64,000 nucleotides of DNA. It comes from Undibacterium sp. Jales W-56 (GTDB taxonomy: Bacteria > Pseudomonadota > Gammaproteobacteria > Burkholderiales > Burkholderiaceae_D). Each line of letters starts with the position of its first letter. Position 1 is the first letter of the stretch. The translations under genes were made by a program, and so were the position numbers. Shown here piece after piece: positions 18,647 to 28,511 of this stretch. The stretch lies in the NCBI RefSeq assembly GCF_025548535.1, contig NZ_JAJLQW010000002.1, forward strand, positions 372,001 through 436,000. The letters are read 5' to 3'. The notes under the pieces were generated by a model, which was not told the origin of the DNA, made no database searches, and saw only the letters and a list, made by a program, of their open reading frames with translations.

Positions 18647-19399
18647 TTAACCTAAATACATACCACCATTCACATGGAGCGTAGTACCGGTAATATAGCC
18701 CGCATCAGGCGATGCAAGGAACAAAGTTGCAGCGGCAATATCCTCAGGCTGGCCTAATCTTGCGAGTGGAATCTGCTGCAAAATCGCAGTTTTCTGGTCT
18801 TCCGTCAGTGCTTTTGTCATGTCGGTATCGATAAAACCGGGTGCCACGCAATTGACGGTGATATTGCGGCTACCGATTTCACGCGCCAAGGCGCGACTCA
18901 TGCCGGCCACGCCGGCCTTGGCTGCGGCGTAATTCATTTGACCTGGATTGCCGGAGGAGCCGACTACCGAAGTAATATTAATGATGCGGCCATGTTTGGC
19001 TTTCATCATGCCGCGCAAAACAGCACGCGACAGACGTCCGACAGAACTCAGATTGGTGGAAATCACGCTATCCCACTCCTCTTCTTTCATACGCATGGCC
19101 AACTGATCTTGCGTGATACCCGCATTATTGACCAGTATAGATAAGCTGCCGAACTCTTTTTGAATCTCTTCGACCAGAGAAGTGCAACGGGCGACGTCAT
19201 TGACGTTGAAGGCGACGCCCTTGCCGGCATCCGGACCAAGCTCTGCCAGATACTCAGAGATCGCCGCAGCCCCGGATTCAGAAGTTGCCGTGCCGATCAC
19301 CCGGGCCCCTGCCCTGGCGAGTGCGATCGCAATGGCTTTACCGATACCACGTGAAGCGCCCGTCACCAGGGCGACCTGATTTGCTAATTGTTGAGTCAT
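18647..19399 (-). CDS. fabG: 3-oxoacyl-ACP reductase
   Basis: This short-chain dehydrogenase reduces beta-ketoacyl-ACP with NADPH. The Rossmann motif is TGASRGIGKAIA near the start, with NNAG for cofactor contact. The catalytic Ser-Tyr-Lys set is in SVVGSSGNPGQMNYAAAKAG. The C-terminal GYITGTTLHVNGGMYL is typical. The start overlaps the fabD stop by 4 bp (ATGA), so the two are translationally coupled. Confidence 0.98.
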   Translation of the reverse strand: MTQQLANQVALVTGASRGIGKAIAIALARAGARVIGTATSESGAAAISEYLAELGPDAGKGVAFNVNDVARCTSLVEEIQKEFGSLSILVNNAGITQDQLAMRMKEEEWDSVISTNLSSVGRLSRAVLRGMMKAKHGRIINITSVVGSSGNPGQMNYAAAKAGVAGMSRALAREIGSRNITVNCVAPGFIDTDMTKALTEDQKTAILQQIPLARLGQPEDIAAATLFLASPDAGYITGTTLHVNGGMYLG

Positions 19400-20337
19400 G
19401 TCAGAATTTCCATTACTTTTTCTAAAGATGCCTGATCAAACAGGGCATCACCAATCAATTCAGCGTCAATCCGTTTGGTCAAACCCGCCAATACCTTGCC
19501 GGGGCCGCATTCGATCACGTGCGTGACGCCGCTGCCGCCAATTTTTTGCACGGTCTCGACCCAGCGCACAGGACTGGCTGCCTGCCGCACCAAAGCGTCT
19601 TTAATTGCCGCAACCTCATTCACAATCGCGACGTCGACGTTATTAATCAAAGGAATCGCCGGTGCATTGAAAGTCAGACTCGCCATGTAGTCACGCAGCT
19701 TATCTGACGCCGGTTTTAGCAGAGATGAGTGAAAAGGCGCAGATACCGGCAAAGGCAAGGCACGCTTCGCGCCCTTGGCCTTTGCAATCTCGCAGGCACG
19801 CTCCACTGCGGCCTTAGAACCGGCAATCACGACTTGCGCAGGCGCATTGAAATTGACCGCCTCAACGACTTCCCCGGCATGCCCCGAAACAGCTTCAGCG
19901 CATGCAGCGATGACGTCCGCATCGGACAAGCCAAGAATCGCCGCCATGCCGCCCTGCCCGACTGGCACGGCAGTTTGCATGGCTTCAGCACGAAAACGCA
20001 CCAAAGGCACCGCATCCCTGAAATTGATCACGCCAGCAGCAACCAGGGCCGAATATTCACCCAAGCTATGGCCGGCGACCAGGGCAGGCACAGCGCCGCC
20101 AGCCGCAATCCAAGCGCGGTAGCTGGCAACCGCCGCAGTCAGCATGACAGGTTGCGTATTCGTGGTTAAATCCAATGATTCTTTCGGCCCTTCGGCAATC
20201 AATTTACCGAGATCGATTTGCAAAGCGTCAGACGCTTCTGCCACTGTTTGCTGCACGATGCTGTTATCAGCAAAGCCGTTCAACATGCCGATGGCTTGCG
20301 AACCCTGGCCAGGAAAAACAAACGCAAATTGAGTCAT
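19396..20337 (-). CDS. fabD: Malonyl-CoA:ACP transacylase
   Basis: It loads malonyl groups onto ACP. The N-terminal FAFVFPGQGSQAIGM and the nucleophile motif VAGHSLGEYSALVAAG are diagnostic, with the catalytic His in VSAPFHSSLL. The ATG at 20337 is chosen because the conserved protein begins MTQFAFVFPGQGSQ; the 31 residues available upstream are not family-like. The 313-residue length is normal. Confidence 0.97.
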   Translation of the reverse strand: MTQFAFVFPGQGSQAIGMLNGFADNSIVQQTVAEASDALQIDLGKLIAEGPKESLDLTTNTQPVMLTAAVASYRAWIAAGGAVPALVAGHSLGEYSALVAAGVINFRDAVPLVRFRAEAMQTAVPVGQGGMAAILGLSDADVIAACAEAVSGHAGEVVEAVNFNAPAQVVIAGSKAAVERACEIAKAKGAKRALPLPVSAPFHSSLLKPASDKLRDYMASLTFNAPAIPLINNVDVAIVNEVAAIKDALVRQAASPVRWVETVQKIGGSGVTHVIECGPGKVLAGLTKRIDAELIGDALFDQASLEKVMEILT

Positions 20338-20430
20338 AAATCTTGTTTGATAGAGAAAATAATTAAGGAAATGAAAGAAGTTAAGGCGTAAGCGAGAAAA
20401 ACTATCGGCGTGAGCCAATTGACTCCTCAA

Positions 20431-21417
20431 TTACATCTTGATAATCGCTGCACCCCAGGTAAAACCGCCGCCTACGCCTTCAATCATAATCGTCTGTCCC
20501 GGCTTGACGCGACCGTCCCTGACCGCAACGTCCAAAGCCAGCGGAATCGATGCCGCCGACGTATTGCCATGCTGATCGACGGTCACGACTACTTTCTCCA
20601 TCGGCATGCGCATTTTCTTGGCAGTGCTTTGCATGATGCGGATATTCGCCTGATGCGGGATCAGCCAGTCAATTTGCGAAGCTTCCATGTTTGCGATTTC
20701 CAGGGCTTCGTGTGCGACTTTTTCCAGCAATGAGACCGCGAGTTTAAACACGGCCTGACCATCCATATATAAAAATGCGTTACCGGTAATCGCGCCGGAA
20801 CTCACGTTGCCAGGGACGCACAAGATGTTCGCATAACTGCCATCCGCATGCAGCTTGGTCGCCAATACGCCGGGCTCGGTTGAGCGCGCCAGGACAACCG
20901 CGCCGGCGCCATCGCCAAACAGGACGCAGGTGGTACGGTCTTCAAAATTCAGAATACGGGAAAACACTTCGGCACCGATCACCAGCACATTCTTGTGCGC
21001 GCCGGATTTGATCATGCTGTCTGCCATGGCAATCGCGTACATAAAGCCGCTGCAGACTGCCTGCACGTCGACTGCTGCCGCACCGTTCGTAATACCCAGC
21101 TTATTTTGCACGACACAAGCAGTGCTTGGAAAGCCGCCGAGAAAATCCGGTGTCGATGTCGCCAAAATAATCAGATCGATATCGTTAGGCTGTATCTTGG
21201 CGGCATCCAGCGCACGCTTCGATGCCTCCACTGCCAGGTCACTCGAAGTCACATCTGCCGCTGCATAATGACGCGCCGAAATACCGCTGCGCGAAAAAAT
21301 CCATTCGTCTGAGGTTTCTATGCCTTTTGCAGCCAGTTGATCCGTCAATTCCTGATTGCTTACCTTGTTGGGTGGCAGATAGCTGCCGGTGCCGATAATT
21401 TTACTGAAGAAAGTCAT
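20431..21417 (-). CDS. fabH: Beta-ketoacyl-ACP synthase III
   Basis: It starts fatty-acid synthesis by condensing acetyl-CoA with malonyl-ACP. The active-site Cys lies in [13 protein letters not shown], with His in [13 protein letters not shown] and Asn in [15 protein letters not shown]. The 328-residue length fits. The ATG overlaps the plsX stop by 4 bp. A gap of about 90 bp separates it from fabD. Confidence 0.98.
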   Translation of the reverse strand: MTFFSKIIGTGSYLPPNKVSNQELTDQLAAKGIETSDEWIFSRSGISARHYAAADVTSSDLAVEASKRALDAAKIQPNDIDLIILATSTPDFLGGFPSTACVVQNKLGITNGAAAVDVQAVCSGFMYAIAMADSMIKSGAHKNVLVIGAEVFSRILNFEDRTTCVLFGDGAGAVVLARSTEPGVLATKLHADGSYANILCVPGNVSSGAITGNAFLYMDGQAVFKLAVSLLEKVAHEALEIANMEASQIDWLIPHQANIRIMQSTAKKMRMPMEKVVVTVDQHGNTSAASIPLALDVAVRDGRVKPGQTIMIEGVGGGFTWGAAIIKM

Positions 21418-22490
21418 GCGGTTTTCTGTACCATAGTTGCATTGAGTTCATCCGGCAGCGCCTCTGTCGCAGGCATCAGTTCTGCCATGGATGTGGAAAT
21501 ACGAGACAATACATCATTTTTTGCGGCATCGAATGCGCGCTGTATCGCCCATTCATAACTGTACTTATCGGCACTGCCGTGGCTCTTGAATACCAGGCCG
21601 CGCAAGCCCAATAAGCTGCCGCCATTGTAGTTCGATGGGTTCATGGTGCGGGAGATCGATTTCAGCGCACTGCGCGCAATCAGGGCGCCCAGCATATTCA
21701 GGGGATTGCTCTTGAAGGCATCGGTCAAAGTCGTTTTAACAAACCGCCCCATACCTTCCGCTGCTTTCAGCGTGACATTGCCGACAAAACCATCGCACAC
21801 GACGATATCGGTGGTGCCCTTGAAAATATCGTTACCTTCCACATTGCCGTAAAAATTCAGCAGCCCGCGCTCGTGATCGGCGCGCAGCAGTTGTGCGGTT
21901 TTTTTGACGACATCATTACCCTTGATATCTTCTTCGCCGACATTCAACAAGCCAATAGTCGGCCTGGATTTACCCTCTAATGCCGACACCAGGGCCGAAC
22001 CCATGATCGCAAACTGATGCAAATGCAGCGGTTCGCAATCGACATTCGCCCCCAGGTCCAGCATGTAAGTCGGTTTATTTTTTTGATTCGGCAGCATGCT
22101 GCAAATCGCCGGCCTATCTACGCCCTGCATGGTCTTCAGCACATAGCGCGATACCGCCATCAGGGCACCCGTATTACCGGCAGATACGCAAACCTGCGCA
22201 TTGCCTTCCTTGACTTGATTCAAGGCGACACGCATGGAGGAGTCTTTTTTACGGCGCAAGGCGATTTCAATAGGATCGTCCATCTCTACTACCTCAGTCG
22301 CATTCAGGATAGAGAGACGCGGATGATTGAGCGCCCGGTTTTTTTTCAGTTCTGCCTGAATGTGTGATTCAAGCCCTACCAGAATAAATTCAGCATCGGG
22401 TTCGCGCTTAGCAAACGATACTGCCGCTGCAACTGTGACTGCCGGTCCGTGATCTCCGCCCATGCAGTCAATGGAAATTTTTATTGTCAT
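21414..22490 (-). CDS. plsX: Phosphate acyltransferase PlsX
   Basis: It makes acyl-phosphate from acyl-ACP for phospholipid synthesis. The N-terminal [18 protein letters not shown], the central [16 protein letters not shown] and [20 protein letters not shown], and the late [18 protein letters not shown] are PlsX signatures. The 358-residue length is slightly above the usual 340-350. A terminator precedes it at 22649, so it may have its own promoter in 22491-22645. Confidence 0.97.
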   Translation of the reverse strand: MTIKISIDCMGGDHGPAVTVAAAVSFAKREPDAEFILVGLESHIQAELKKNRALNHPRLSILNATEVVEMDDPIEIALRRKKDSSMRVALNQVKEGNAQVCVSAGNTGALMAVSRYVLKTMQGVDRPAICSMLPNQKNKPTYMLDLGANVDCEPLHLHQFAIMGSALVSALEGKSRPTIGLLNVGEEDIKGNDVVKKTAQLLRADHERGLLNFYGNVEGNDIFKGTTDIVVCDGFVGNVTLKAAEGMGRFVKTTLTDAFKSNPLNMLGALIARSALKSISRTMNPSNYNGGSLLGLRGLVFKSHGSADKYSYEWAIQRAFDAAKNDVLSRISTSMAELMPATEALPDELNATMVQKTA

Positions 22491-22648
22491 GTAGTGATAC
22501 TAAACTTCATCCCGAAGCAGCTATCTTATCAAGATTGAGATAGTCAGGTCGCACTATTTCTTTCAGGGATTAATAAAAATACACCGGAAAGAGGGATTTT
22601 ATGATGTCGGAACGGGAGAATATTTCTATTCAAAAATATTTCCCCCAT

Positions 22649-22690
22649 AAAAAAAGCGGCGCCAAGTACAAGACTCGTTACGCCGCTTTG
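22649..22690 (-). terminator. Terminator after rpmF
   Basis: GCAAAGCGGCG and CGCCGCTTTTTTT on the minus strand form a GC stem with a T run, 16 nt after the rpmF stop. It partly insulates plsX-fabH from the yceD-rpmF unit. Confidence 0.8.
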
Positions 22691-22705
22691 CTATCTAAGA
22701 AGAGA

Positions 22706-22888
22706 TTACTCGTCGTTCTTAGTTTTCAATACTTTACGACCACGGTAAAAGCCGTTTGGGCTGATGTGGTGACGCATATGCGTTTCGCCAGTTGTTGGCT
22801 CGATACCCAATTGCGGCGCAACCAGGAAATCGTGTGAACGGTGCATACCGCGCTTGGATGGTGATTTTTTGTTTTGCTGAACGGCCAT
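22706..22888 (-). CDS. rpmF: 50S ribosomal protein L32
   Basis: The 60-residue basic protein begins [20 protein letters not shown] and continues with [21 protein letters not shown], which are L32 signatures. The four-cysteine zinc motif of some L32 proteins is absent, as is normal in betaproteobacteria. It lies between yceD and plsX, the conserved order. Confidence 0.98.
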   Translation of the reverse strand: MAVQQNKKSPSKRGMHRSHDFLVAPQLGIEPTTGETHMRHHISPNGFYRGRKVLKTKNDE

Positions 22889-23009
22889 GATAACTCCTAA
22901 TACTTCAAAAAATGTTTCTAAAATTTAACACACTTGTTTGTACGAATTAATTAACAAACAAGAATCCCTAACAATACTTCGACCTGAGTGTTTTTTCAGA
23001 ATAATGCCA

Positions 23010-23540
23010 CTAGGTACGCCCATTTATCTTCTTCAGCACAGCGAATGGCGACACTTTTTTGCTCGCTTCTGCCGATGGTTCTACATTAATCGCTGACACC
23101 GTCGAATCTAAGGATACATCCGGGCATACTGCATGTTTGGGCGATTGGGGTATTTCTAACAGCGCCTCATCCTCTATCAAATCGATGACATTGAATGTCT
23201 TGCTGCCTACAACTACATCAACCTCGTCATTATCCAATAAAACCTCTATTTCATCGGCTTTAGCTTCATCTTTGGCGAGAATTAATACGGATTCCGAGTC
23301 CAGCTCAAACGCAAACGGTGTCAGGCAACGCTGGCACATCAATTGAATTTCGCCACGTACAGCCAACGTAAGCTGAGGATGGCCAAGCTGATCCTTGCCG
23401 CCTATCAGTGACCATGCGAGAGCGCCTTGCTGGGTGGCGCTTTCTTCGGAAAGACGAGGCAAATCTGCAATTAAAACACTGCCTTCACGGTGCTCATTGA
23501 GCTGGCAAAACGAGAAAGCGTCGATCACAATTGCTTGCAT
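23010..23540 (-). CDS. YceD/DUF177 family protein (large-subunit rRNA accumulation)
   Basis: The 176-residue protein shows the DUF177 pattern: REGSVLIADLPRL early, a CQRC zinc-like pair in IQLMCQRCLTPFAFEL, and an acidic middle (DEIEVLLDNDEVDVVV) leading to VIDLIEDEALLEIPQSPKH. E. coli YceD, encoded just before rpmF as here, is linked to 23S rRNA processing or accumulation. The final KVSPFAVLKKINGRT is typical. Confidence 0.9.
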   Translation of the reverse strand: MQAIVIDAFSFCQLNEHREGSVLIADLPRLSEESATQQGALAWSLIGGKDQLGHPQLTLAVRGEIQLMCQRCLTPFAFELDSESVLILAKDEAKADEIEVLLDNDEVDVVVGSKTFNVIDLIEDEALLEIPQSPKHAVCPDVSLDSTVSAINVEPSAEASKKVSPFAVLKKINGRT

Positions 23541-23698
23541 AGGATTATTTGAACCCAGAAAACCTGCGATAATAACAGGATTGCCCCCTGCAAGTCAAAG
23601 CCCGCAAACAATTATTGTGATTTTGTCGGCAATGTTTTATGAATGGCGGGTATTTTACGTCATACTCTTGCCGAATTCACTAGCAAATTCCCCATCCC

Positions 23699-24307
23699 AT
23701 GCCCATCAACACAGCTCAACCTCGTCTGATTTTAGCATCCAGTTCGGTTTATCGCCGTGAATTATTATCCAGATTGCAATTAGCTTTTGATTGCATGTCG
23801 CCTGACATTGACGAGCAAGCCTTGCCGGATGAGGCACCGGAACAGACTGCGCTACGGCTGGCAAAACAAAAAGCCGCAGCAATCGCCGAATCCACGCCCG
23901 GCGCACTGGTGATAGGCTCGGACCAGGTGGCGACACTCGACGGACAGCAAATCGGCAAGCCCGGCAACCACGCCAACGCCCTGAAGCAATTGCAAACCAT
24001 GCGCGGTCGTCAAGTCGTATTCCATACCGCCCTCTGCCTGCTGGATGCCCGCAAGCCCGACCTATGGACAACGCAACTGGAAGATGTCACAACGACTGTG
24101 CAGTTTCGCGATCTTAGCGATGCAGAACTGGATGCCTATCTACGTATCGAACAACCCTATGATTGCGCTGGCAGCGCGAAAAACGAGGGGCTGGGCATCG
24201 CGATTATCGAAAAAATCGACAGCAGCGATCCGACCGCACTGACCGGTCTGCCGCTGATCGCCTTAACCGGCATGCTACGCAAGGCAGGCGTCAGTTTTTT
24301 TAAATAA
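23699..24307 (+). CDS. Maf-family nucleotide pyrophosphatase, YceF-type
   Basis: The N-terminal LILASSSVYRRELLSRL is the Maf phosphate-binding motif; the SSxYR form points to the YceF (7-methyl-GTP pyrophosphatase) branch. IGSDQVATLDGQQIGKPG holds the catalytic Asp. YDCAGSAKNEGLGIA and DPTALTGLPLIAL complete the family. It hydrolyses non-canonical nucleoside triphosphates. It is divergent from yceD, and the 158-bp gap should hold both promoters. Confidence 0.93.
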   Translation: MPINTAQPRLILASSSVYRRELLSRLQLAFDCMSPDIDEQALPDEAPEQTALRLAKQKAAAIAESTPGALVIGSDQVATLDGQQIGKPGNHANALKQLQTMRGRQVVFHTALCLLDARKPDLWTTQLEDVTTTVQFRDLSDAELDAYLRIEQPYDCAGSAKNEGLGIAIIEKIDSSDPTALTGLPLIALTGMLRKAGVSFFK

Positions 24308-24428
24308 GCAGGCTCAATTCTTCTCATTCAATGAGATAAATCAGGGAGTATCCTCACAAGCACTCTTAATCCGCATGATTGACGTACGTAATAGCTCAAT
24401 AATTTCACATACCTAACCCAGTATATTT

Positions 24429-25181
24429 ATGTCCGGCACACTTTATCTGATCCCGAATACCTTAGGTTGCGCAGAAGACCAGCAACACACGCTTTTGCAA
24501 AGCATCATTCCCGACACCGTACAGCAGATGACGGCCAAGCTCAGCCATTTCGTCGTTGAGAATGCCAAAACTACCCGCGCCTACCTGAAAATGCTGGGCC
24601 AGCAGCATCCTCTCGCCAAGCCGTTGCAAGAGATCACGATGAGCGAACTCAATGTCAACACCCCGGCTGCCGCACTCGAAGGCTTGCTGGCACCCTTGCT
24701 GGCGGGTCACGATGTCGGTCTGATTTCAGAAGCAGGCGTACCGGCAGTCGCCGATCCCGGCGCCAATCTAGTCCGACTGGCTCATCAGCGCGGCATTGCC
24801 GTGCGTCCGCTAGTCGGCCCGTCATCCCTGCTACTCGCCTTGATGGCAAGCGGCCTGAACGGCCAGAGTTTCGCTTTTCACGGCTATCTGCCGACCGACG
24901 CGACACTACGCGCCAAACGAATCAAAGAGCTTGAAGAGCGCTCCCGCAAAGAGCAGCAAACCCAGTTACTGATAGAAACCCCGTATCGCAATGCCGCAAT
25001 GCTGGATGCTTTAGCCGGCACCTGCCATCCGGGCACACTGATTTGCGTGGCGACCGACCTGAGCCTGAGTAGCGAAGTGATTTCCACCCGAACCGCGGCC
25101 GAATGGAAAGCTAAAATTCACGCAAACCAGGCGCCGGATTTTCATAAAAAACCCAGCGTATTTTTATTTCTCGCCCAATAG
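24429..25181 (+). CDS. SAM-dependent methyltransferase, tetrapyrrole-methylase (RsmI-like) family
   Basis: The start TLYLIPNTLG resembles the RsmI opening. LISEAGVPAVADPGANLVRLAHQRG is the tetrapyrrole-methylase SAM-binding core, followed by VRPLVGPSSLLLALMASGLNGQSFAFHGYLP. The catalytic-fold end is ETPYRNAAMLDAL and LICVATDLSLSSE. At 250 residues it is shorter than true RsmI (about 285) and has a different N-terminal segment, so its rRNA target is uncertain. It follows maf on the same strand after 120 bp. Confidence 0.88.
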   Translation: MSGTLYLIPNTLGCAEDQQHTLLQSIIPDTVQQMTAKLSHFVVENAKTTRAYLKMLGQQHPLAKPLQEITMSELNVNTPAAALEGLLAPLLAGHDVGLISEAGVPAVADPGANLVRLAHQRGIAVRPLVGPSSLLLALMASGLNGQSFAFHGYLPTDATLRAKRIKELEERSRKEQQTQLLIETPYRNAAMLDALAGTCHPGTLICVATDLSLSSEVISTRTAAEWKAKIHANQAPDFHKKPSVFLFLAQ

Positions 25182-25312
25182 CTGTCCGCAAAAAAAGAAC
25201 GTCCGATCACAAAACAGGAAATTGCGCTAGGATAGCGGCCAGACAAGCTGTCCGGACATAGCCCCAACTGGCATGAAAACGAATCCGGATAAACCAATCC
25301 AAGGAGATATGC

Positions 25313-26473
25313 ATGTTGAATTTCGATTTTTATAATCCCACCCAAATCATGTTTGGCAAAGGTCGTATCGCCGACCTCGACAAAGTCATTCCCGCCGGCG
25401 CCAAAGTGCTGGTGCTCTACGGCGGCGGCAGCATCAAGCAAAATGGCGTGTTCGATCAGGTCATGAGTGCGCTCGGCGCACGCAGCATCACTGAATTCAG
25501 CGGCATCGAACCCAATCCCAGCTACGAAACCCTGATGCAAGCGGTCGAGTCGGTGAAGAAAAACCAGATCGATTTCCTGCTCGCAGTCGGTGGCGGCTCC
25601 GTGATTGACGGCACCAAATTCGTCGCCGCGGCAAGTTTGTTTGACGGCGCAGACTCTTGGGCGATTCTGGAAAAAGGCGGCAGGAATGTCACCCAGGCAT
25701 TGCCTTTCGGCAGCGTGCTGACCTTGCCGGCCACCGGTTCAGAAATGAATAACGGCGGCGTTGTTACCCGCAAATCGATCAAGGCCAAGATGGCATTCTC
25801 CAGCCGCCACTGTTTCCCGAAATTTTCGATACTCGATCCGACTACTACCTTCACGCTGCCGATGCGCCAGGTCGGCAACGGCGCGGTCGACGCTTACGTG
25901 CATGTGATGGAGCAATACATGACCTATCCGGTCAATTCGCCGGTGCAGGATCGCTTTGCCGAAGGCCTGTTAAAAACCCTGATCGAAGAAGGTCCGAAAG
26001 CCCTCTCGAATCCGGCCGATTACGATATCCGTGCGAACCTGATGTGGTGCGCGACCATGGCCTTGAACGGCGTGATTTCCACAGGCGTGCCGCAAGACTG
26101 GGCGACCCACATGATCGGCCATGAGCTGACCGCATTGCACGGTATCGACCATGCGCAAACCCTGGCGATCGTCTTGCCTAGCATGCTGAGAATCCGCAAA
26201 GAAGGCAAGCGCGCCAAGCTGCTGCAATACGCCGAACGCGTCTGGGATCTGCGCGATGGCAGCGAAGACAGCCGCATCGATCAGGCAATCAATATGACCC
26301 AGGATTTCTTCGAGCAAATGGGCGTCAAAACCCGCCTCGGCGATTATCAGCTGAATGCCGACCACATTCCGCCGATTCTTGCTGCACTGGAAACCCACCG
26401 CATGGTGGCGATTGGTGAAAAACGCGATGTGACGCTGGATGTAAGCCGCCAGGTGCTGGAACTCAGCCTGTAA
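25313..26473 (+). CDS. yqhD: Iron-containing alcohol dehydrogenase, YqhD-type aldehyde reductase
   Basis: The 386-residue protein matches YqhD throughout. Cofactor loop: VGGGSVIDGTKFVAAA. The metal ligands fall at Asp193, His197, His266 and His280, one residue off the E. coli YqhD numbering. E. coli YqhD reduces a broad set of aldehydes with NADPH and protects against lipid-peroxidation aldehydes. A strong AAGGAG lies 7 nt before the ATG. It is monocistronic, with a terminator at 26532. Confidence 0.92.
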   Translation: MLNFDFYNPTQIMFGKGRIADLDKVIPAGAKVLVLYGGGSIKQNGVFDQVMSALGARSITEFSGIEPNPSYETLMQAVESVKKNQIDFLLAVGGGSVIDGTKFVAAASLFDGADSWAILEKGGRNVTQALPFGSVLTLPATGSEMNNGGVVTRKSIKAKMAFSSRHCFPKFSILDPTTTFTLPMRQVGNGAVDAYVHVMEQYMTYPVNSPVQDRFAEGLLKTLIEEGPKALSNPADYDIRANLMWCATMALNGVISTGVPQDWATHMIGHELTALHGIDHAQTLAIVLPSMLRIRKEGKRAKLLQYAERVWDLRDGSEDSRIDQAINMTQDFFEQMGVKTRLGDYQLNADHIPPILAALETHRMVAIGEKRDVTLDVSRQVLELSL

Positions 26474-26531
26474 CTTAGCTATAACTTAGTAGTGGCTTTC
26501 GTCCGCAACTCAGCTTAGACCATCGCCCACG

Positions 26532-26562
26532 AAAAAGCCCGCAATCACGCGGGCTTTTTTTC
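26532..26562. terminator. Terminator after the YqhD-type gene
   Basis: AAAAAGCCCGC and GCGGGCTTTTTTT pair around AATCAC. The A and T tracts make it usable on both strands, between convergent genes. Confidence 0.88.
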
Positions 26563-26613
26563 AACGATGCTCAGTATGAATGTGAATGGCAGAAACAGAA
26601 GCCATCGGATGAA

Positions 26614-26886
26614 TTACACGCCGATCTTCTCCAGCATGCCGCCCAGTTCGCGCAGGACCGGTTCCAGCTTTGGATGTCGCGCCGCAAATTGCGCCGATAA
26701 GGCTTGGGAACGCTCACTCAAGGCCGTAAAAATCGGATCGCCGGCCGTATCATCGCGGCTCAATACCTGCACGATATCTTTATCGAGCGCCTCCAGCAAG
26801 GAACGCAATTCCACATCCACGCTATCCGCATCTTGCAAACCCTCATGCAATTGCTTTAACAGGTCTTTTAAATTTTGCTTATCCAT
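26614..26886 (-). CDS. DUF4404 family protein (90 aa)
   Basis: The short, helical, acidic protein (MDKQNLKDLLKQLHEGLQDA, HPKLEPVLRELGGMLEKIGV) resembles the DUF4404 family, whose function is unknown. No cysteines or membrane segments are seen. It lies 41 nt after ispF on the same strand and could be co-transcribed with it. Confidence 0.75.
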   Translation of the reverse strand: MDKQNLKDLLKQLHEGLQDADSVDVELRSLLEALDKDIVQVLSRDDTAGDPIFTALSERSQALSAQFAARHPKLEPVLRELGGMLEKIGV

Positions 26887-26927
26887 CGCGGCACTCCTTG
26901 GTCTTTGATATGTTCAGTGTAGCCCTG

Positions 26928-27476
26928 TCATGCACGAAACACCAGCACTACCGCCTCGGCAGCAATGCCCTCTTCCCGCCCCAGGTAGCCAAGCCGCTCA
27001 TTGGTCTTTGCCTTGACATTGACTTGCCCGGGAGCGACTTGCAGATCGGCGGCGATGTGCGCCACCATGCCGGGAATATGCGGCGCCATCTTCGGCGCTT
27101 GCGCAATGATGGTCGCATCCAGATTGCCGACCTTGTAACCGGCCTGGTGCAAACGCGCCACCGCCTCCCGCAGCAATACGCGCGAATCGGCGCCCGCAAA
27201 TTGTTTGTCGGTATCGGGAAAATGGCGTCCGATATCGCCCAAGGCCACCGATCCGAACAAGGCATCGGTAATCGCATGCAACAGCACATCGGCATCCGAA
27301 TGGCCGAGCAATCCGGTGGTATGCGGAATATCGACGCCACCGATAATCAGTTTGCGACCAGCCGCCAGTGCGTGGCAATCGTAACCCTGACCTATGCGAA
27401 ATGGCGGGCAATTGTTGGCGGCATTCGAGGATGGATTGATATCGTCGCGGGTATCAGCTTGCTTATCAGTATTCAT
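26928..27476 (-). CDS. ispF: 2-C-methyl-D-erythritol 2,4-cyclodiphosphate synthase
   Basis: It cyclises CDP-methylerythritol phosphate in the MEP isoprenoid pathway. The metal site is in [10 protein letters not shown], and the motifs [35 protein letters not shown] and [23 protein letters not shown] are diagnostic. An extra hydrophilic N-terminal stretch of about 20 residues precedes the core. It follows ispD by 146 bp. Confidence 0.97.
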   Translation of the reverse strand: MNTDKQADTRDDINPSSNAANNCPPFRIGQGYDCHALAAGRKLIIGGVDIPHTTGLLGHSDADVLLHAITDALFGSVALGDIGRHFPDTDKQFAGADSRVLLREAVARLHQAGYKVGNLDATIIAQAPKMAPHIPGMVAHIAADLQVAPGQVNVKAKTNERLGYLGREEGIAAEAVVLVFRA

Positions 27477-27622
27477 AAGATATCAACATAACAATATGTA
27501 AGGTTAAATCGGCACAGGCCGCAGTATTTTTGCAAATTTATTGGGGAGTATGCACAATAACAAGCATTTAGTGGCTTATATCATATGTGGATACAATTGA
27601 TACTCTGTCCCAGTATATGATT

Positions 27623-28366
27623 TTACCCAGAGGTTTTAGATAAATACGATTGCACCAGGGCGAGGTCGCTCGGCAAGGTCACCTTCAGATTGCGCGGATG
27701 CCCTTCCACCATCAAGGGCTCATGTCCCGCTGCCTCCATCGCGCTAGATTCGTCGGTGACTTCACCTGCCGCATCCAGCGCCGCACTCAATGCCGCGTGA
27801 CGAAACATCTGCGGCGTTTGCGCCAGCCACAAACCATCGCGCGCGATGGTTGCGACCTTGCCCTCAGTTACCCGCTTCACGGTATCCACCACTGGCAGCG
27901 CCAATAGGCCGCCGCTGGCATGTTCACCGACTTGTGCAATCAGTTGCGCAATCATCTCCGGCGTCAAACCGGGTCGCGCTGCGTCGTGCACCAGGATCCA
28001 ATCGTCGGGATCGACTGCCGCCTGCAGTGATGCCAGGCCATTGCGCACCGTCTCACGCCGGGTCGCACTGCCACAACGCAGGATGCTGAGCTTCTTGTCC
28101 ACCTTATTGCCCACCTTATTGCCAACATCGCCCAGACCTTGCAATGCGTCTTCCACATACACGTCGTACGCGCTGACCACCACATACACATGCTGGATCA
28201 AGGGCGATGCCAGAAACGCCTGCACCGCATAGCGCAGAATCGACTCACCATGAATCGTCAAATACTGTTTTGGCGTAGCCCCACCCATCCGCGCACCGAC
28301 CCCGGCGGCGGGAATCAAGGCGAAATATTTTTTGCGGGTCAGATCGGTTTGTAAAGAGCTGGTCAT
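27623..28366 (-). CDS. ispD: 2-C-methyl-D-erythritol 4-phosphate cytidylyltransferase
   Basis: It activates MEP with CTP. The nucleotide-binding LIPAAGVGARMGGATPKQYL, DDWILVHDAARPGLTPEMI and TPQMFRHAAL are the family motifs, with VTDESSAMEAAGHEPLMVEG near the end. An internal VGNKVGNKV comes from a 12-bp in-frame tandem duplication (28100-28111 and 28112-28123). It is divergent from mfd, with about 145 bp between the starts. Confidence 0.97.
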   Translation of the reverse strand: MTSSLQTDLTRKKYFALIPAAGVGARMGGATPKQYLTIHGESILRYAVQAFLASPLIQHVYVVVSAYDVYVEDALQGLGDVGNKVGNKVDKKLSILRCGSATRRETVRNGLASLQAAVDPDDWILVHDAARPGLTPEMIAQLIAQVGEHASGGLLALPVVDTVKRVTEGKVATIARDGLWLAQTPQMFRHAALSAALDAAGEVTDESSAMEAAGHEPLMVEGHPRNLKVTLPSDLALVQSYLSKTSG

Positions 28367-28511
28367 GAAAGCGCTGTGTTCCTCAAAAGCAAAGGCGGCA
28401 TCGTTTATAATTGGTGTTCATTTTAACCGCCAAATCATGGCTGCGATGTGCATTTGCAAGCGCTTTTGCAGCCCACATAGCTCTACCCAACCGCGACCGA
28501 CCCACTCAGCA

